32,371 bases of DNA. It comes from Kineococcus sp. TRM81007 (lineage in GTDB: Bacteria; Actinomycetota; Actinomycetes; Actinomycetales; Kineococcaceae). The notes below the pieces were generated by a model. The model was not told the origin of the DNA and did not search any database. It saw nothing but the letters and a program-made list of their open reading frames with translations. The translations under genes were made by a program, and so were the position numbers. The stretch is from assembly GCF_022669155.1 (NCBI RefSeq), contig NZ_JALBVB010000056.1, positions 183,244-215,614 of the forward strand, given 5' to 3'. Of the stretch, positions 15,515-23,651 are shown piece by piece. Position 1 is the stretch's first letter; every line of letters begins with the position of its first letter.

Positions 15515-16507
15515 GTGAGCGCCTCCCGTGAACCCGCCGTCCACGTCCTGCACGAGAACCCCGAGTGGATGCCCCCGTTCGCGGCGGCGTTCGCCGCCGA
15601 GGGCGTGCCGCTGGTCGAGCACGTCCTGGACGGCGGGGTGCTCGACCTCGCCGAGCCGCCCGCGCCGGGCGTGTGGTGGTCGCGCATGTCCGCGTCGGCG
15701 CACACCCGTGGGCACGCGAGCTCGGTGGCCCACACCCGCGCGGTGCTGTCGTGGCTGGAGGCCTCGGGGGCGCGCACCGTCAACGGGCGGGCCGTGCTGG
15801 AGCTGGAGCTCAGCAAGGTCGCGCAGCTGACGGCGCTGGCGGCGGCCGGGATCGACGTGCCCCGGACCGTCGCCGTGGTCGGGGCGGACCTGGCCGCGGC
15901 GGCCCGGCGGTTCGCCGCCGACCTCGGCGGCCCGTTCGTCACCAAGCACTCCCAGGGCGGCAAGGGCCTGGGGGTGGCGCGGTTCTCCGGCTACGAGGAG
16001 TTCGCCGACACCCTCGCCTCCGGGGCGCTGGAGGAGCCGTTCGACGGGGTGTGGCTGCTGCAGGAGTTCATCGCCTCCGCCGACGACAGCGTCACCCGTG
16101 CGGAGTTCGTGGGCGGGGAGTTCCTGTACGCGCTGCGCGCCGACACCGCGCGCGGCGGGTTCCAGCTGTGCCCGGCCGACGCGTGCGCCGTCGACCCCGA
16201 CACCGGCCGGCCCGTGCTGCCGCCGGGCGCGACCGTCGCCCAGGAACCGGGGGAGACGATCTTCTCCCTGCACGAGGGCTTCGACCACCCCGTGCTGGAG
16301 CGCTACGCGCAGTTCCTGCGGCGCAACGGCATCGAGGTCGCCGGCATCGAGTCGATCACCACCGCCGACGGCCGGGTCGTCACCTACGACGTCAACACGA
16401 ACACCAACTACAACGCCGCCGTGGACGCCGCCGCACCCCGCTCGGGGCCGCGGGAGATCGCCCGCTACACCGGGCGGCTGCTGGAGCGGGCCGGGTCGGT
16501 CGCCTGA
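15515..16507 (+). CDS. ATP-grasp domain ligase (RimK-like)
   Basis: A 330-aa cytoplasmic enzyme of the ATP-grasp superfamily, which joins a carboxylate to an amine or thiol through an acyl phosphate. An N-terminal pre-ATP-grasp domain (about 1-100, containing WWSRMSASAHTRGH) is followed by ELELSKVAQLTALAAAGIDVPRT. The flexible nucleotide loop reads FVTKHSQGGKGLGVARF (about 146-162) and the metal site is DVNTNTNYN (about 293-301), in place of the EVNxxPG of RimK. The substrate is unknown. It follows rskA by 45 nt but has its own promoter-like element. It converges on tRNA-Leu across a hairpin. Confidence 0.85.
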   Translation: MSASREPAVHVLHENPEWMPPFAAAFAAEGVPLVEHVLDGGVLDLAEPPAPGVWWSRMSASAHTRGHASSVAHTRAVLSWLEASGARTVNGRAVLELELSKVAQLTALAAAGIDVPRTVAVVGADLAAAARRFAADLGGPFVTKHSQGGKGLGVARFSGYEEFADTLASGALEEPFDGVWLLQEFIASADDSVTRAEFVGGEFLYALRADTARGGFQLCPADACAVDPDTGRPVLPPGATVAQEPGETIFSLHEGFDHPVLERYAQFLRRNGIEVAGIESITTADGRVVTYDVNTNTNYNAAVDAAAPRSGPREIARYTGRLLERAGSVA

Positions 16508-16546
16508 GCGCCGGGTGACCACGGGGCGGGGGCGGGGGTGGCGGCA

Positions 16547-16564
16547 CCGCGCACCCCTGCGCGG
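16547..16564. terminator. Hairpin between ATP-grasp gene and tRNA-Leu
   Basis: CCGCGCA (16547-16553) and TGCGCGG (16558-16564) form a 7-bp perfect stem with a CCCC loop. It lies 10 nt past the tRNA 3' end and 40 nt past the ATP-grasp stop, so it could serve both convergent transcripts. Confidence 0.5.
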
Positions 16565-16573
16565 CGACGACGG

Positions 16574-16655
16574 TGCGGGAGGCGGGACTCGAACCCGCAC
16601 GCCCGGAGGCACAGGAACCTAAATCCTGCGTGGCTGCCAGTTACACCACTCCCGC
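16574..16655 (-). tRNA. tRNA-Leu (anticodon UAG)
   Basis: The minus strand folds as a type II tRNA: acceptor GCGGGAG paired with CTCCCGC plus discriminator A, D arm with GTG/CAC, anticodon stem CAGGA/TCCTG around loop TTTAGGT (anticodon TAG), a long variable arm, and the T arm GCGGGTTCGAGTCCCGC. It reads CUA and CUG leucine codons. The CCA end is not encoded (CCG follows). The length is 82 nt. CUG is the dominant leucine codon in this genome. Confidence 0.95.
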
Positions 16656-16700
16656 TCGCGACCCGGAGAGCCTAGCCCAGCGACCGGCCCCCGCAGCCGC

Positions 16701-17177
16701 TCAGGTCGCGTCCAGGCCCAGGTCGCGGCGCAGCTTCGCCACGTGACCCGCCGCGCGGACGTTGTACTGCGCCAGCGCGACGCGACCTGCGGGGCCCACC
16801 ACGACCGTGGAGCGGATCACCCCCACCGACGTGCGGCCGTAGTTCGTCTTCTCCCCCCACGCCCCGTAGGCCTCGAGCACCTGGTGGCCGGTGTCGGACA
16901 GCAGCGGGAACGTCAGGCCGTCGCGCTCGGCGAACGCCGCCAGCTTCGCCACCGGGTCGGGCGAGACGCCCAGCACCCGGTGGCCGGAGGCGTTCAGCGC
17001 GTCGAGGGAATCGCGGAAGTCGCACGCCTGCGTCGTGCAGCCGGGCGTCATCGCGGCCGGGTAGAAGTACACGACCACGTGCTCGCCGCGCAGCTGCGAC
17101 AGCGTCACGGTGCTGCCGTCGTGGGCGGGGAGGGTGAAGTCGGGGGCGGGGTCGCCGGCGGCGAGTCGGGCGCTCAT
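16701..17177 (-). CDS. bcp: Thioredoxin-dependent peroxiredoxin (Bcp/PrxQ)
   Basis: Reduces hydrogen peroxide and organic hydroperoxides, using thioredoxin for recycling; 158 aa, cytoplasmic. The thioredoxin-fold core GDPAPDFTLPAHDG leads to VVVYFYPAAMTPGCTTQACDF, with peroxidatic Cys47 and resolving Cys52 separated by four residues, the PrxQ pattern. The later motif GVSPDPVAKLAAFAERDGLTFPLLSD is typical. A TAGCGT element lies 4 nt before the ATG on this strand, suggesting a very short or absent leader. It is divergent from the DUF3618 gene. Confidence 0.95.
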   Translation of the reverse strand: MSARLAAGDPAPDFTLPAHDGSTVTLSQLRGEHVVVYFYPAAMTPGCTTQACDFRDSLDALNASGHRVLGVSPDPVAKLAAFAERDGLTFPLLSDTGHQVLEAYGAWGEKTNYGRTSVGVIRSTVVVGPAGRVALAQYNVRAAGHVAKLRRDLGLDAT

Positions 17178-17255
17178 GCGCGCACGCTAACGGCGACCGC
17201 GCGCACCGGGTGAGCCGAGGGGTGCGCCCGGGGGGTCCGCGGCGGGCACCTCCGG

Positions 17256-17361
17256 TACGGTTCGGCGGACGGCCGGACCCCTTCGGGGCCGGCGCACAAC
17301 CGGCGCCGGGGCGGCACGCGTCCCCGGCTGGACAGACCCGTGCGACGGGCAGGAGGTGGCC
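17256..17361 (+). promoter_or_regulatory. Predicted promoter (TACGGT) and structured 5' leader
   Basis: TACGGT (17256-17261) is a likely -10. The leader of about 94 nt to the next GTG holds a hairpin at 17272-17293 (CCCC/GGGG with TTC loop, a bulged A, then GCCGG/CCGGC) and the palindrome CCGGCGCCGG at 17300-17309. It does not match a riboswitch I recognise. Confidence 0.45.
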
Positions 17362-17655
17362 GTGACGGCCAGCGACGGCAAGGCCGAGATCACCACGAGC
17401 GACCCGCGCGCCCTGGAGCGCGAGATCGAGCTGCGGCGCGCGCAGCTCGCGGGCACGCTCGACGAGCTGAACGACCGGCTCCAGCCCGATGCGATCAAGG
17501 CGCGGGCACTGGCCTCCGCCCGCGAGAAGGCGCTGGGGTTCGCCACGGCGCCCGACGGCTCGCCGCGCACCGGCCGCCTGGCGGCCGTGGGTGCGGTGGT
17601 GCTGGGCGTGACGACCCTGCTGGTGGTGCGGGCGGTGCGCAGCCGGCGCCGCTGA
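17362..17655 (+). CDS. DUF3618 family small membrane protein
   Basis: A 97-aa protein with the actinobacterial DUF3618 signature. After a short tail the helix DPRALEREIELRRAQLAGTLDELNDRLQP is amphipathic and strongly charged, and may form a coiled coil. A single transmembrane helix (GAVVLGVTTLLVVRAV) near the C terminus ends in a basic RSRRR tail. No function is established. GTG 17362 is preferred to GTG 17356 because the AGGAGG site at 17351-17356 would overlap the earlier codon; from 17362 the spacing is 5 nt. It sits between bcp (divergent) and the GroES-like gene. Confidence 0.85.
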   Translation: MTASDGKAEITTSDPRALEREIELRRAQLAGTLDELNDRLQPDAIKARALASAREKALGFATAPDGSPRTGRLAAVGAVVLGVTTLLVVRAVRSRRR

Positions 17656-17719
17656 CGCACCCCGCCCCGGCGGTCCCGCACCGCCCAGCGCCCCCGAGCC
17701 GACCCGGCTGCGGGGGCGC

Positions 17720-17725
17720 TACCGT
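17720..17725 (+). promoter_or_regulatory. Predicted -10 box (TACCGT) of the GroES-like gene
   Basis: TACCGT is 7 nt before GTG 17733, with no ribosome binding site between, so this is another leaderless candidate. Confidence 0.55.
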
Positions 17726-17732
17726 TCGGCCC

Positions 17733-18065
17733 GTGAGCACGCCCGCCGACGCCTCCCGACTGCCCGTCCGCATGCTGCACGACCGCGTGCTGGTGGCCGC
17801 CGACGACAGCGGCGAGCGGAAGTCCTCGGCGGGCATCGTCATCCCCGCCACCGCCGCCGTGGGGCGCCGCCTGGCGTGGGCGTCGGTGATGGCGGTGGGC
17901 CCGCACGTGCGGCAGGTGCAGACCGGCGACCGCGTCCTGTTCGACCCGGAGGACAAGGCCGAGGTGGAGCTGACCGGCAAGGGGTACGTCCTGCTGCGCG
18001 AGCGCGACCTGCACGCCGTCGCCGCCCCCCGCGTGGAGGACGGCCAGACCGGGCTGTACCTCTGA
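17733..18065 (+). CDS. GroES-family co-chaperonin-like protein
   Basis: A 110-aa protein of the GroES/Cpn10 fold: the core LPVRMLHDRVLVAADD, GIVIPATAAVGRRLAWASVMAVGPHVRQVQTGDRVLFDPEDKAEVEL and LLRERDLHAV. The canonical mobile loop (about 27-45) is shortened, reading SGERKSSAGIVIP. No groEL is adjacent, and actinobacteria usually carry the true groES-groEL pair elsewhere, so this is likely a divergent second member whose partner is unknown. The C-terminal GQTGLYL is conserved in this subgroup as I remember it. It overlaps, or lies immediately before, the P450 gene. Confidence 0.85.
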   Translation: MSTPADASRLPVRMLHDRVLVAADDSGERKSSAGIVIPATAAVGRRLAWASVMAVGPHVRQVQTGDRVLFDPEDKAEVELTGKGYVLLRERDLHAVAAPRVEDGQTGLYL

Positions 18066-19465
18066 ACCCCGAGCCCCCGGGCGCAGCCACCGCCGGACCG
18101 CCGGAGCGACCCGCGCCGCCGCGCCGCAACGCCCGGTACACGCCGCTGGCCACCGGCGGGCCGCTGCCGTGGGACATGGTGCGCGCCGTGCCCGGCATCA
18201 TGCGCGCCCCGCACGAGTTCCTCGCCGGCGTGGTGCGCCGCCACGGCGACACCGCGGCGATCCCGCTGCCGCGCACGCCCGTGCTGGTCCTCAACGACCC
18301 GGCGGGCGTGCGCCGCGTGCTCGTCGACAACGCCCGCGGCTACGGCAAGGCGACCGTGCAGTACACCGCCCTGGCCTCGGTGACCGGTCCCGGGCTGCTC
18401 GCCGGGGACGGGCCGACGTGGCGGCGGCACCGGCGCACGGTGCAGCCGGCGTTCCACCACGGCTCCCTGGACTCCGTGGCCGGCCACGCCGTCGCCGCCG
18501 CCCGGTCGCTGCGCGCCGAGGTGGACGCGCTGGCGCCCGGCCGGCCGCTGGACGTCGTCGGCGCCGTCTCACGCGCCTCCCTGGAGGTCGTGGGCCGCAC
18601 CCTGGCCGACGCGGACCTCTCCGGCGTCGCCCCGCGCCTGGTGGACGCGGTGGGGGAGGCGCTGGAGCTGGTGGTGGCGCGCGCCGCCTCCCCGGTGCCG
18701 TCGAGCTGGCCCACGCGCTCGCGGCGGGCGCTGGCCGCGCGGGTGGCCGAGATCGACGAGGTGTGCGGGCGGGTCCTCACCGAGCGGCGGGAGCGGGGCG
18801 TCGCGCCGGACGCCGCGGACGTCGTCGGCCTCATGCTCAACGCCGGGATGGACGCGCAGGAGGTGCGCGACGAGCTGGTCACGTTCGTCGTCGCCGGCCA
18901 CGAGACGGTGGCGTCCTCCCTGACGTGGACGCTGGACCTGCTGGCGCGCGAGCCGTCCGTGCAGCGCCGCCTGCAGGCGGAGCTGGCGGCCGTGCTGGGC
19001 TCGCCCGGGGCGGCCCGCGAACCGGGCTGGGACGACCTGCCCCGGTTGCGGTACGCGCGCGCCGTGGTCGACGAGGCGCTGCGGCTGTACCCGCCGGCGT
19101 GGGTGATCACCCGGCGGGCGCTGGCCGACGACGTGCTCGCCGGGGTGCCCGTGCCCGCCGGCACGCTCGTCGTCGTCAGCACCTGGGCGCTGCACCGGCA
19201 CCCGCAGGTGTGGCCGAGCCCGGAGCAGTTCCGCCCCGAGCGGTTCCTCGACGCCCCGCGCCGGGACGCCTACGTGCCCTTCGGGGCGGGGCCGCGCCAG
19301 TGCATCGGCCGCGACCTGGCACTCGTGGAGGAGGTGCTCGTGCTGGCGGCTCTGCTGCGCGACCGCGCGGTGCGTCCGGTGCCCGGCCGGCGCGCGCAGG
19401 TCGAGGCGCTGGTCTCCCTGCGCCCGCGCGGCGGGCTGGAGCTGTTCGTCGAGCCCCGTCAGTAG
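18062..19465 (+). CDS. Cytochrome P450
   Basis: A heme-thiolate monooxygenase, soluble, about 467 aa. All hallmarks are present (numbers from 18062): I-helix oxygen-activation motif AGHET (278-282), ExxR as E338/R341 in DEALRLYPP, the PERF region (392-395) and the heme loop FGAGPRQCIGRDLAL with Cys414. This heme loop is of the class often grouped with fatty-acid or CYP102-like enzymes, so a hydrophobic substrate is plausible but unproven. The start is uncertain: the only upstream candidate is CTG 18062, overlapping the groES-like stop as CTGA, whereas ATG 18176 would cut off the conserved YTPLATGGPLP part. No ferredoxin or reductase gene is near. The stop overlaps the convergent oxidoreductase by 7 nt. 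Confidence 0.9.
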   Translation: MNPEPPGAATAGPPERPAPPRRNARYTPLATGGPLPWDMVRAVPGIMRAPHEFLAGVVRRHGDTAAIPLPRTPVLVLNDPAGVRRVLVDNARGYGKATVQYTALASVTGPGLLAGDGPTWRRHRRTVQPAFHHGSLDSVAGHAVAAARSLRAEVDALAPGRPLDVVGAVSRASLEVVGRTLADADLSGVAPRLVDAVGEALELVVARAASPVPSSWPTRSRRALAARVAEIDEVCGRVLTERRERGVAPDAADVVGLMLNAGMDAQEVRDELVTFVVAGHETVASSLTWTLDLLAREPSVQRRLQAELAAVLGSPGAAREPGWDDLPRLRYARAVVDEALRLYPPAWVITRRALADDVLAGVPVPAGTLVVVSTWALHRHPQVWPSPEQFRPERFLDAPRRDAYVPFGAGPRQCIGRDLALVEEVLVLAALLRDRAVRPVPGRRAQVEALVSLRPRGGLELFVEPRQ

Positions 19466-21090
19466 CCGCTCAGGTCGGGCCAGCGCCGTTCGACGCCGGC
19501 CCGGTCCAGGACGGCCGCGAACTCCTCGAACGCCTCCGAGGACGCCTGCACCTGCCGCGGCGTGCGGCCGGTGCGCACGGCGAACGCCGCGAGGTGCCCG
19601 GCGACCTCCCCGACGTTCCACTCCACCGGGTGCAGCCGGAAGCACCCGTTGGTCACGTGCGTGGTCCCCAGGTCCTTCGCCGCGGGCAGCAGGTTCTCCA
19701 CCCGGACCGGCAGGAGCGCGCCGAGCGGGATCTCGAACGGCACGCTGGCGACGTCGACGTAGCCGCGCCCGCCGGTGGAGGGGTGCAGGTCGATGCGGTA
19801 GCTGCCCACCCCCACCGGCTGCTCGTGGCGGGTGCCGCCGCCGGGTCCGACGACGTCCAGGGCGACGTCGTTCTCGGTGACGGTGCGCACCGCCCGGATC
19901 CGGCGCGACTCGCGCACGTAGGGCGCCATCGCCAGGCCGTCGGGGGTCCCCGTCACGTCGGGGCGGATCCGCAGGCCCGGCAGCCCCGTGGACCCGTCGG
20001 GGTTGGGCAGCTCCGTCTGCAGCCAGTGCAGCAGCGACAGCGACAGCTGGCGGGCGCCGTCCTCGGCCGCCGCGCGCGCCGCCGGGTCGTCGACGGCCCA
20101 CGGCAGCTCCCAGTAGTCGTTCATCGGCCAGTTGACGAGCACCACGTCGGAGTCGAAGGCGCCGGGCTCGTGCATGCCGCGGGCGAGCAGCCGCCGGAAG
20201 CGCCACAGGTCCTTGTCGCCGGGGTCCTTGGACTGGTCCGCCCGCTCGGTCAGCGGGTCCCCGTCGGGGTTGGGCGCGAAGGTGCGCTGCACCCGCTCCA
20301 GGGTCCGCGGGTCCGGTGCGGTCATCGACAGCAGCGGCCCGCCCCAGTGCGCGGGGGCGTAGCTGCGCCAGGTCCCGTAGTCGCGCGGGCGTTCGACGGT
20401 GTGGTCCTCCCCGGCGTGGTGGGAGACCGCGAACGTCACCGTGATGCCCTGCTGGTCCGCCGGGTCGGCGACGTCCGGGGCGTGCGGCTCGCCGTGCTCG
20501 GAGCGCGCCTCGGCACCGCTGACGTGCTCGACACCGCCCAGGGCCAGCAGGTCGCCGCCCTCGGTGGCGTCCAGGACGTAGGCGGCCTCGACGGTGCGCT
20601 CGGCGCCGGTGTCGAGGTCGGTGAGCGTGACGGCGGTGACGCGGTCGCCGTCGACGTGCACCGCGCGGGCCCGGGTGCGGTGGGCGACCTCCAGGCGCCC
20701 CGCGGCCACGAGCGGGCCCAGCATCGCGTGCAGGACGGCGAGCGCGACCCTCGGCTCGTGGCACAGCTTGCTGACGCGCCCGGCACCCGGGTTGAGGTCG
20801 GGACGGCGGGCGGCGTCGGCCCGCAGCGGGTACCAGGTGCGGTAGTGCTGCCGGATCCCCTCGCGCAGCCGCCGGTAGCTGCGGGTGCAGCCGAACTGCT
20901 CGATCCACGGGTGCTCGTCGGGCGGGACGGCCTGGCTGGTGAACTGCCCGCCGACCCAGGTGGTCTCCTCGGTGAGCAGGACGCGGGCGCCGGCGCCGGC
21001 GGCGGCCAGGGCGGCGGCGACGCCCCCGGTCCCACCGCCGACGACGAGGACGTCCGGCTGGCGGACCTGTCGATCGGTGCTGCGGTGCAC
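19459..21090 (-). CDS. FAD-dependent oxidoreductase 1 (FAD_oxidored family)
   Basis: A 543-aa flavoprotein of the PF12831-like family. The N-terminal dinucleotide loop VLVVGGGTGGVAAALAAAGA (about 14-33) is followed by TEETTWVGGQFTSQAVPPDEH, a family-typical segment near the flavin. Further family blocks are the ATEGGDLLALGG strand, HAGEDHTVERP, NDYWELPW and AKDLGTTHVTNGCFRLHPVEW. Substrate and electron acceptor are unknown. It is the last gene of the LacI/ABC operon, 9 nt after its paralogue, with AGGAG before GTG 21090. A role in oxidising a carbohydrate taken up by the adjacent transporter is inferred. Its 3' end overlaps the P450 gene by 7 nt. Confidence 0.9.
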   Translation of the reverse strand: MHRSTDRQVRQPDVLVVGGGTGGVAAALAAAGAGARVLLTEETTWVGGQFTSQAVPPDEHPWIEQFGCTRSYRRLREGIRQHYRTWYPLRADAARRPDLNPGAGRVSKLCHEPRVALAVLHAMLGPLVAAGRLEVAHRTRARAVHVDGDRVTAVTLTDLDTGAERTVEAAYVLDATEGGDLLALGGVEHVSGAEARSEHGEPHAPDVADPADQQGITVTFAVSHHAGEDHTVERPRDYGTWRSYAPAHWGGPLLSMTAPDPRTLERVQRTFAPNPDGDPLTERADQSKDPGDKDLWRFRRLLARGMHEPGAFDSDVVLVNWPMNDYWELPWAVDDPAARAAAEDGARQLSLSLLHWLQTELPNPDGSTGLPGLRIRPDVTGTPDGLAMAPYVRESRRIRAVRTVTENDVALDVVGPGGGTRHEQPVGVGSYRIDLHPSTGGRGYVDVASVPFEIPLGALLPVRVENLLPAAKDLGTTHVTNGCFRLHPVEWNVGEVAGHLAAFAVRTGRTPRQVQASSEAFEEFAAVLDRAGVERRWPDLSGY

Positions 21091-21099
21091 TGGCTCTCC

Positions 21100-22737
21100 T
21101 CAGGAGGGGACGGTGACGTGGGCGACGTCGTGGGTGGCGGAGAACCGGCGGATCTCCTCGGGCCAGGCGAGCGGGACGCCGAGCGTGCCGGACAACAACC
21201 CCTGGTACCGCTCCAGGTGGGCGGGGTCGGCACGCACCTGCGACGGTGCTGCACCGTGCTCCGCGCAGTAGGCGGCGAGCGCCCCGACGGCCTCGCCGAT
21301 CGTGAACTCCACGGGGTGCAGGCGGTAGGCGCCGTTGGTGACGTGCGTGGTTCCGATGTTCTTGGCCGCCGCCAGCAGGTTGACCACGTCGCGCGGCAGC
21401 AGGGCCCCCAGGGGCACCTGGAAGGGGAAGCAGTCGATGTCCACGTAGGTGCGCCCGGACGTCGACGGGTGCAGGTCGATGCGGTAGTAGCCGATGCCCA
21501 CGGAGTCGGTGAACTCCGCGGACCCGGCGCCGTCGCCGCGCGCCAGGCGGCCGACGTCCAGCTCGGTGACGGTCCGTTCCGCGAGGACGCGCCGGGACTC
21601 GCGGACGTACACCTCCTGGGCCAGACCGTCCGCGGTGCCGGTGACGTCCCCGCGCAGCCGCAGCTCGGGGTAACCGGTGCCGCCGTCGTGGCGCGGCGCC
21701 TCCGTCTGCAGCCAGTGCACGAAGCTCAGGGTGAGCTCGCGCGCGCCGGCCAGGGCGCGTTCGCGCGTTGCCGCGTCCACGCCCAGCAGGGGCAGTTCCC
21801 AGTAGTCGGTCTGCGGCCAGTTCACGCACGTCACCTCGCCACCGGCGAAGGAGGGGTCGAGGTGGGTCCTGGCGAGCAGGCGACGGTACTGCCACAGGTC
21901 GCGCTGCGGGCGCTGCTCGCCCAGGATCGGGTCAGCGGCGAACAACGGCCTGGTGCGGCGGGCGAGGGTCTCCGGGACCACGTCGTCGAAGGACAGCTGC
22001 GGTCCCGGCCAGCGCGGGTCGTGCGCGGTGCGCCAGTGCTCGTACCCGGCCGGGCGCTCCACGGTGTGGTCCTCGCCGGCGCGGAACTCCAGCGCGCAGC
22101 ACCAGGTGACCGCCTGCTGGTCCATCGGGTCGGCGACCTCGGGCGCGTGCGGCTCGCCGGTCCGCGAGCGCGCCTCGGCCCCGACGACGTGCTCGACCCC
22201 GGCCAGCTCCAGCACGTCGCCGAGCTCGGTCGCGTCGGCGACGAGGGGGGCGAGCAGGCGGGTCGGCCGGCCGTCGGCGAGGTCGTGCACGAGCACCTCG
22301 CCGATGCGCTCCCCGTCGCGCTGCACGGCGGTGAGGGCGGTGCGTCGCAGCACCGTGAGCAGCCCCGCGCCCTGCGCCGGAGACAGCAGCTCCTCCACGG
22401 CCAGCGCCGCGACGCGCGGTTCGCAGCACAGCCGGGAGACGTACCCCAGGCCGGGGTTGAGCGTCGGGTCGGCCGCGGCCCGGGGCAGCAGCGGGTAGGT
22501 GCGCCGGTAGTGCTCGCGCACGAGCTCGCGGAGCCGGCGGTAGGCGGGGGAGGAGTGCTCACCCTCGATCCACTGGTGCTCGTCCGGCGGCACGGCCTGG
22601 GTGGTCAGCTGGCCCCCCAGCCAGCCCGAGCGCTCGACGAGGACGACGCGGTGCCCGAGCCGGGCGGCGGTCAGCGCGGCGGCGACGCCGCCCAGGCCGC
22701 CGCCGAGGACGAGGAGGTCGGCTTCGAGCGTCCTCAC
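21100..22737 (-). CDS. FAD-dependent oxidoreductase 2 (FAD_oxidored family)
   Basis: A 545-aa paralogue of the following gene; the two align end to end by eye. It begins LEADLLVLGGGLGGVAAALT and then ERSGWLGGQLTTQAVPPDEH. The shared later blocks are DATELGDVLELAGVEH, RAGEDHTVERP, QTDYWELPLLG, IGYYRIDLHPST and AKNIGTTHVTNGAYRLHPVEF. Two paralogues in one operon suggest oxidation of two positions, two substrates, or a heterodimer. The start is GTG 22737, overlapping the permease stop by 4 nt (GTGA), so it is firmly part of the ABC operon. No secretion signal is seen, so it is cytoplasmic. Confidence 0.9.
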   Translation of the reverse strand: MRTLEADLLVLGGGLGGVAAALTAARLGHRVVLVERSGWLGGQLTTQAVPPDEHQWIEGEHSSPAYRRLRELVREHYRRTYPLLPRAAADPTLNPGLGYVSRLCCEPRVAALAVEELLSPAQGAGLLTVLRRTALTAVQRDGERIGEVLVHDLADGRPTRLLAPLVADATELGDVLELAGVEHVVGAEARSRTGEPHAPEVADPMDQQAVTWCCALEFRAGEDHTVERPAGYEHWRTAHDPRWPGPQLSFDDVVPETLARRTRPLFAADPILGEQRPQRDLWQYRRLLARTHLDPSFAGGEVTCVNWPQTDYWELPLLGVDAATRERALAGARELTLSFVHWLQTEAPRHDGGTGYPELRLRGDVTGTADGLAQEVYVRESRRVLAERTVTELDVGRLARGDGAGSAEFTDSVGIGYYRIDLHPSTSGRTYVDIDCFPFQVPLGALLPRDVVNLLAAAKNIGTTHVTNGAYRLHPVEFTIGEAVGALAAYCAEHGAAPSQVRADPAHLERYQGLLSGTLGVPLAWPEEIRRFSATHDVAHVTVPS

Positions 22738-23651
22738 CCCTTCACGCTCCCGTCGGTCAGGCCGGAGACGAACGCCCGCTGGTTGAAGAGGAACACCGCG
22801 AGCACCGGCAGGGTGATGAGCACGGCCCCGGCCATCAGCGGGCCGTACTGCACGTTGCCGCTCGTCAGGAAGCGTGCGAGAGCGAGCTGGACGGTCTGCG
22901 TCTCGGCGGAGCTGGTAACGACCAGCGGCCACAGGAAGTCGTCCCACACCCCGGTGAAGGCGAAGATCGAGACGACGGCCAGCAGCGGTTTCGCCAGCGG
23001 CAGGTAGATGCGGGTGAAGATGCGCACCTCGCCGGCCCCGTCGATGCGGGCGGCCTCGGCGAGGTCGGAGTTCGCCGCGGAGAAGTACTGCCGCGCCAGG
23101 AAGATGTTCATCGGTCCGATGACGTACGGCAGGACCACGCCGCCGAGGGAGTCCAGCAGGCCGCTGCCGCCGTGGCCGAGCAGGTCGTTGCCACCGGCGA
23201 GGGGGAACTGCTTGGCCATGAGGAAGAGCGGGATGAGCGTCACCGACACCGGGATCGCGGCGGTCGAGACGAGGCCGTAGAACAGCGCGGTGCTGCCCCG
23301 GAACGGGAGCATCGCGAACGCGTACCCGGCGGCCGTGGCGAACACGACGTTCGTCAGCACGGCGACGACCGTGACCACGGAGGTGTTCCACAGAGCCTGC
23401 CCGAGGTTCGCGTCCCACGCGGTGCCGAAGTTGCCCAGCGTGGGGTCCTCGGGGATCAGCTGCGGGGCGCCGAAGGCGTCCTCGGTGGGTGTGAACGCGA
23501 GGCTGACCACCCACAGGAAGGGGATCAGGACGAGGACGGTGGCCGTCGCCAGCAGGACGACGTTCGTCACCCCCGCACCGCGCCTGCCCGGCCCTCGGCC
23601 GGCGGCCGCTGCGCGGGGGGCGGTGCGGGCCGGTGTGCTCGTGGTGCTCAC
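22734..23651 (-). CDS. Carbohydrate ABC transporter permease (MalG-type)
   Basis: An inner-membrane permease of the CUT1 sugar ABC family, 305 aa, with about six transmembrane helices after a basic/Thr-Ala-rich N-terminal tail. It begins with VLLATATVLVLIPFLWVVSLAF and includes a conserved TTY-like arrangement (ALFYGLVSTAAIPVSVTLIP). The EAA loop that contacts the ATPase reads EAARIDGAGEVRIFTRIYLPLAKP. It overlaps malF-like by 4 nt upstream and the FAD gene by 4 nt downstream. No ATPase gene is in the operon, so it probably shares a multi-substrate ATPase such as MsiK. Confidence 0.93.
   Translation of the reverse strand: MSTTSTPARTAPRAAAAGRGPGRRGAGVTNVVLLATATVLVLIPFLWVVSLAFTPTEDAFGAPQLIPEDPTLGNFGTAWDANLGQALWNTSVVTVVAVLTNVVFATAAGYAFAMLPFRGSTALFYGLVSTAAIPVSVTLIPLFLMAKQFPLAGGNDLLGHGGSGLLDSLGGVVLPYVIGPMNIFLARQYFSAANSDLAEAARIDGAGEVRIFTRIYLPLAKPLLAVVSIFAFTGVWDDFLWPLVVTSSAETQTVQLALARFLTSGNVQYGPLMAGAVLITLPVLAVFLFNQRAFVSGLTDGSVKG

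Noticed and set aside
16574..16655. tRNA-Leu as an integration site for a mobile element
   Set aside because: There is no integrase, no repeat of the tRNA 3' end, and no shift in base composition around it.
19459..22737. P450 as part of the FAD oxidoreductase pathway
   Set aside because: The P450 is on the opposite strand and convergent, overlapping only by 7 nt; nothing in the sequence links its regulation to the LacI operon.
18169..23007. 1612-codon plus-strand open frame
   Set aside because: It runs through the P450 gene in another frame and across two minus-strand FAD oxidoreductases. The translation is repetitive Arg/Gly/Ala and has no domain; the opposite frames contain complete motifs.
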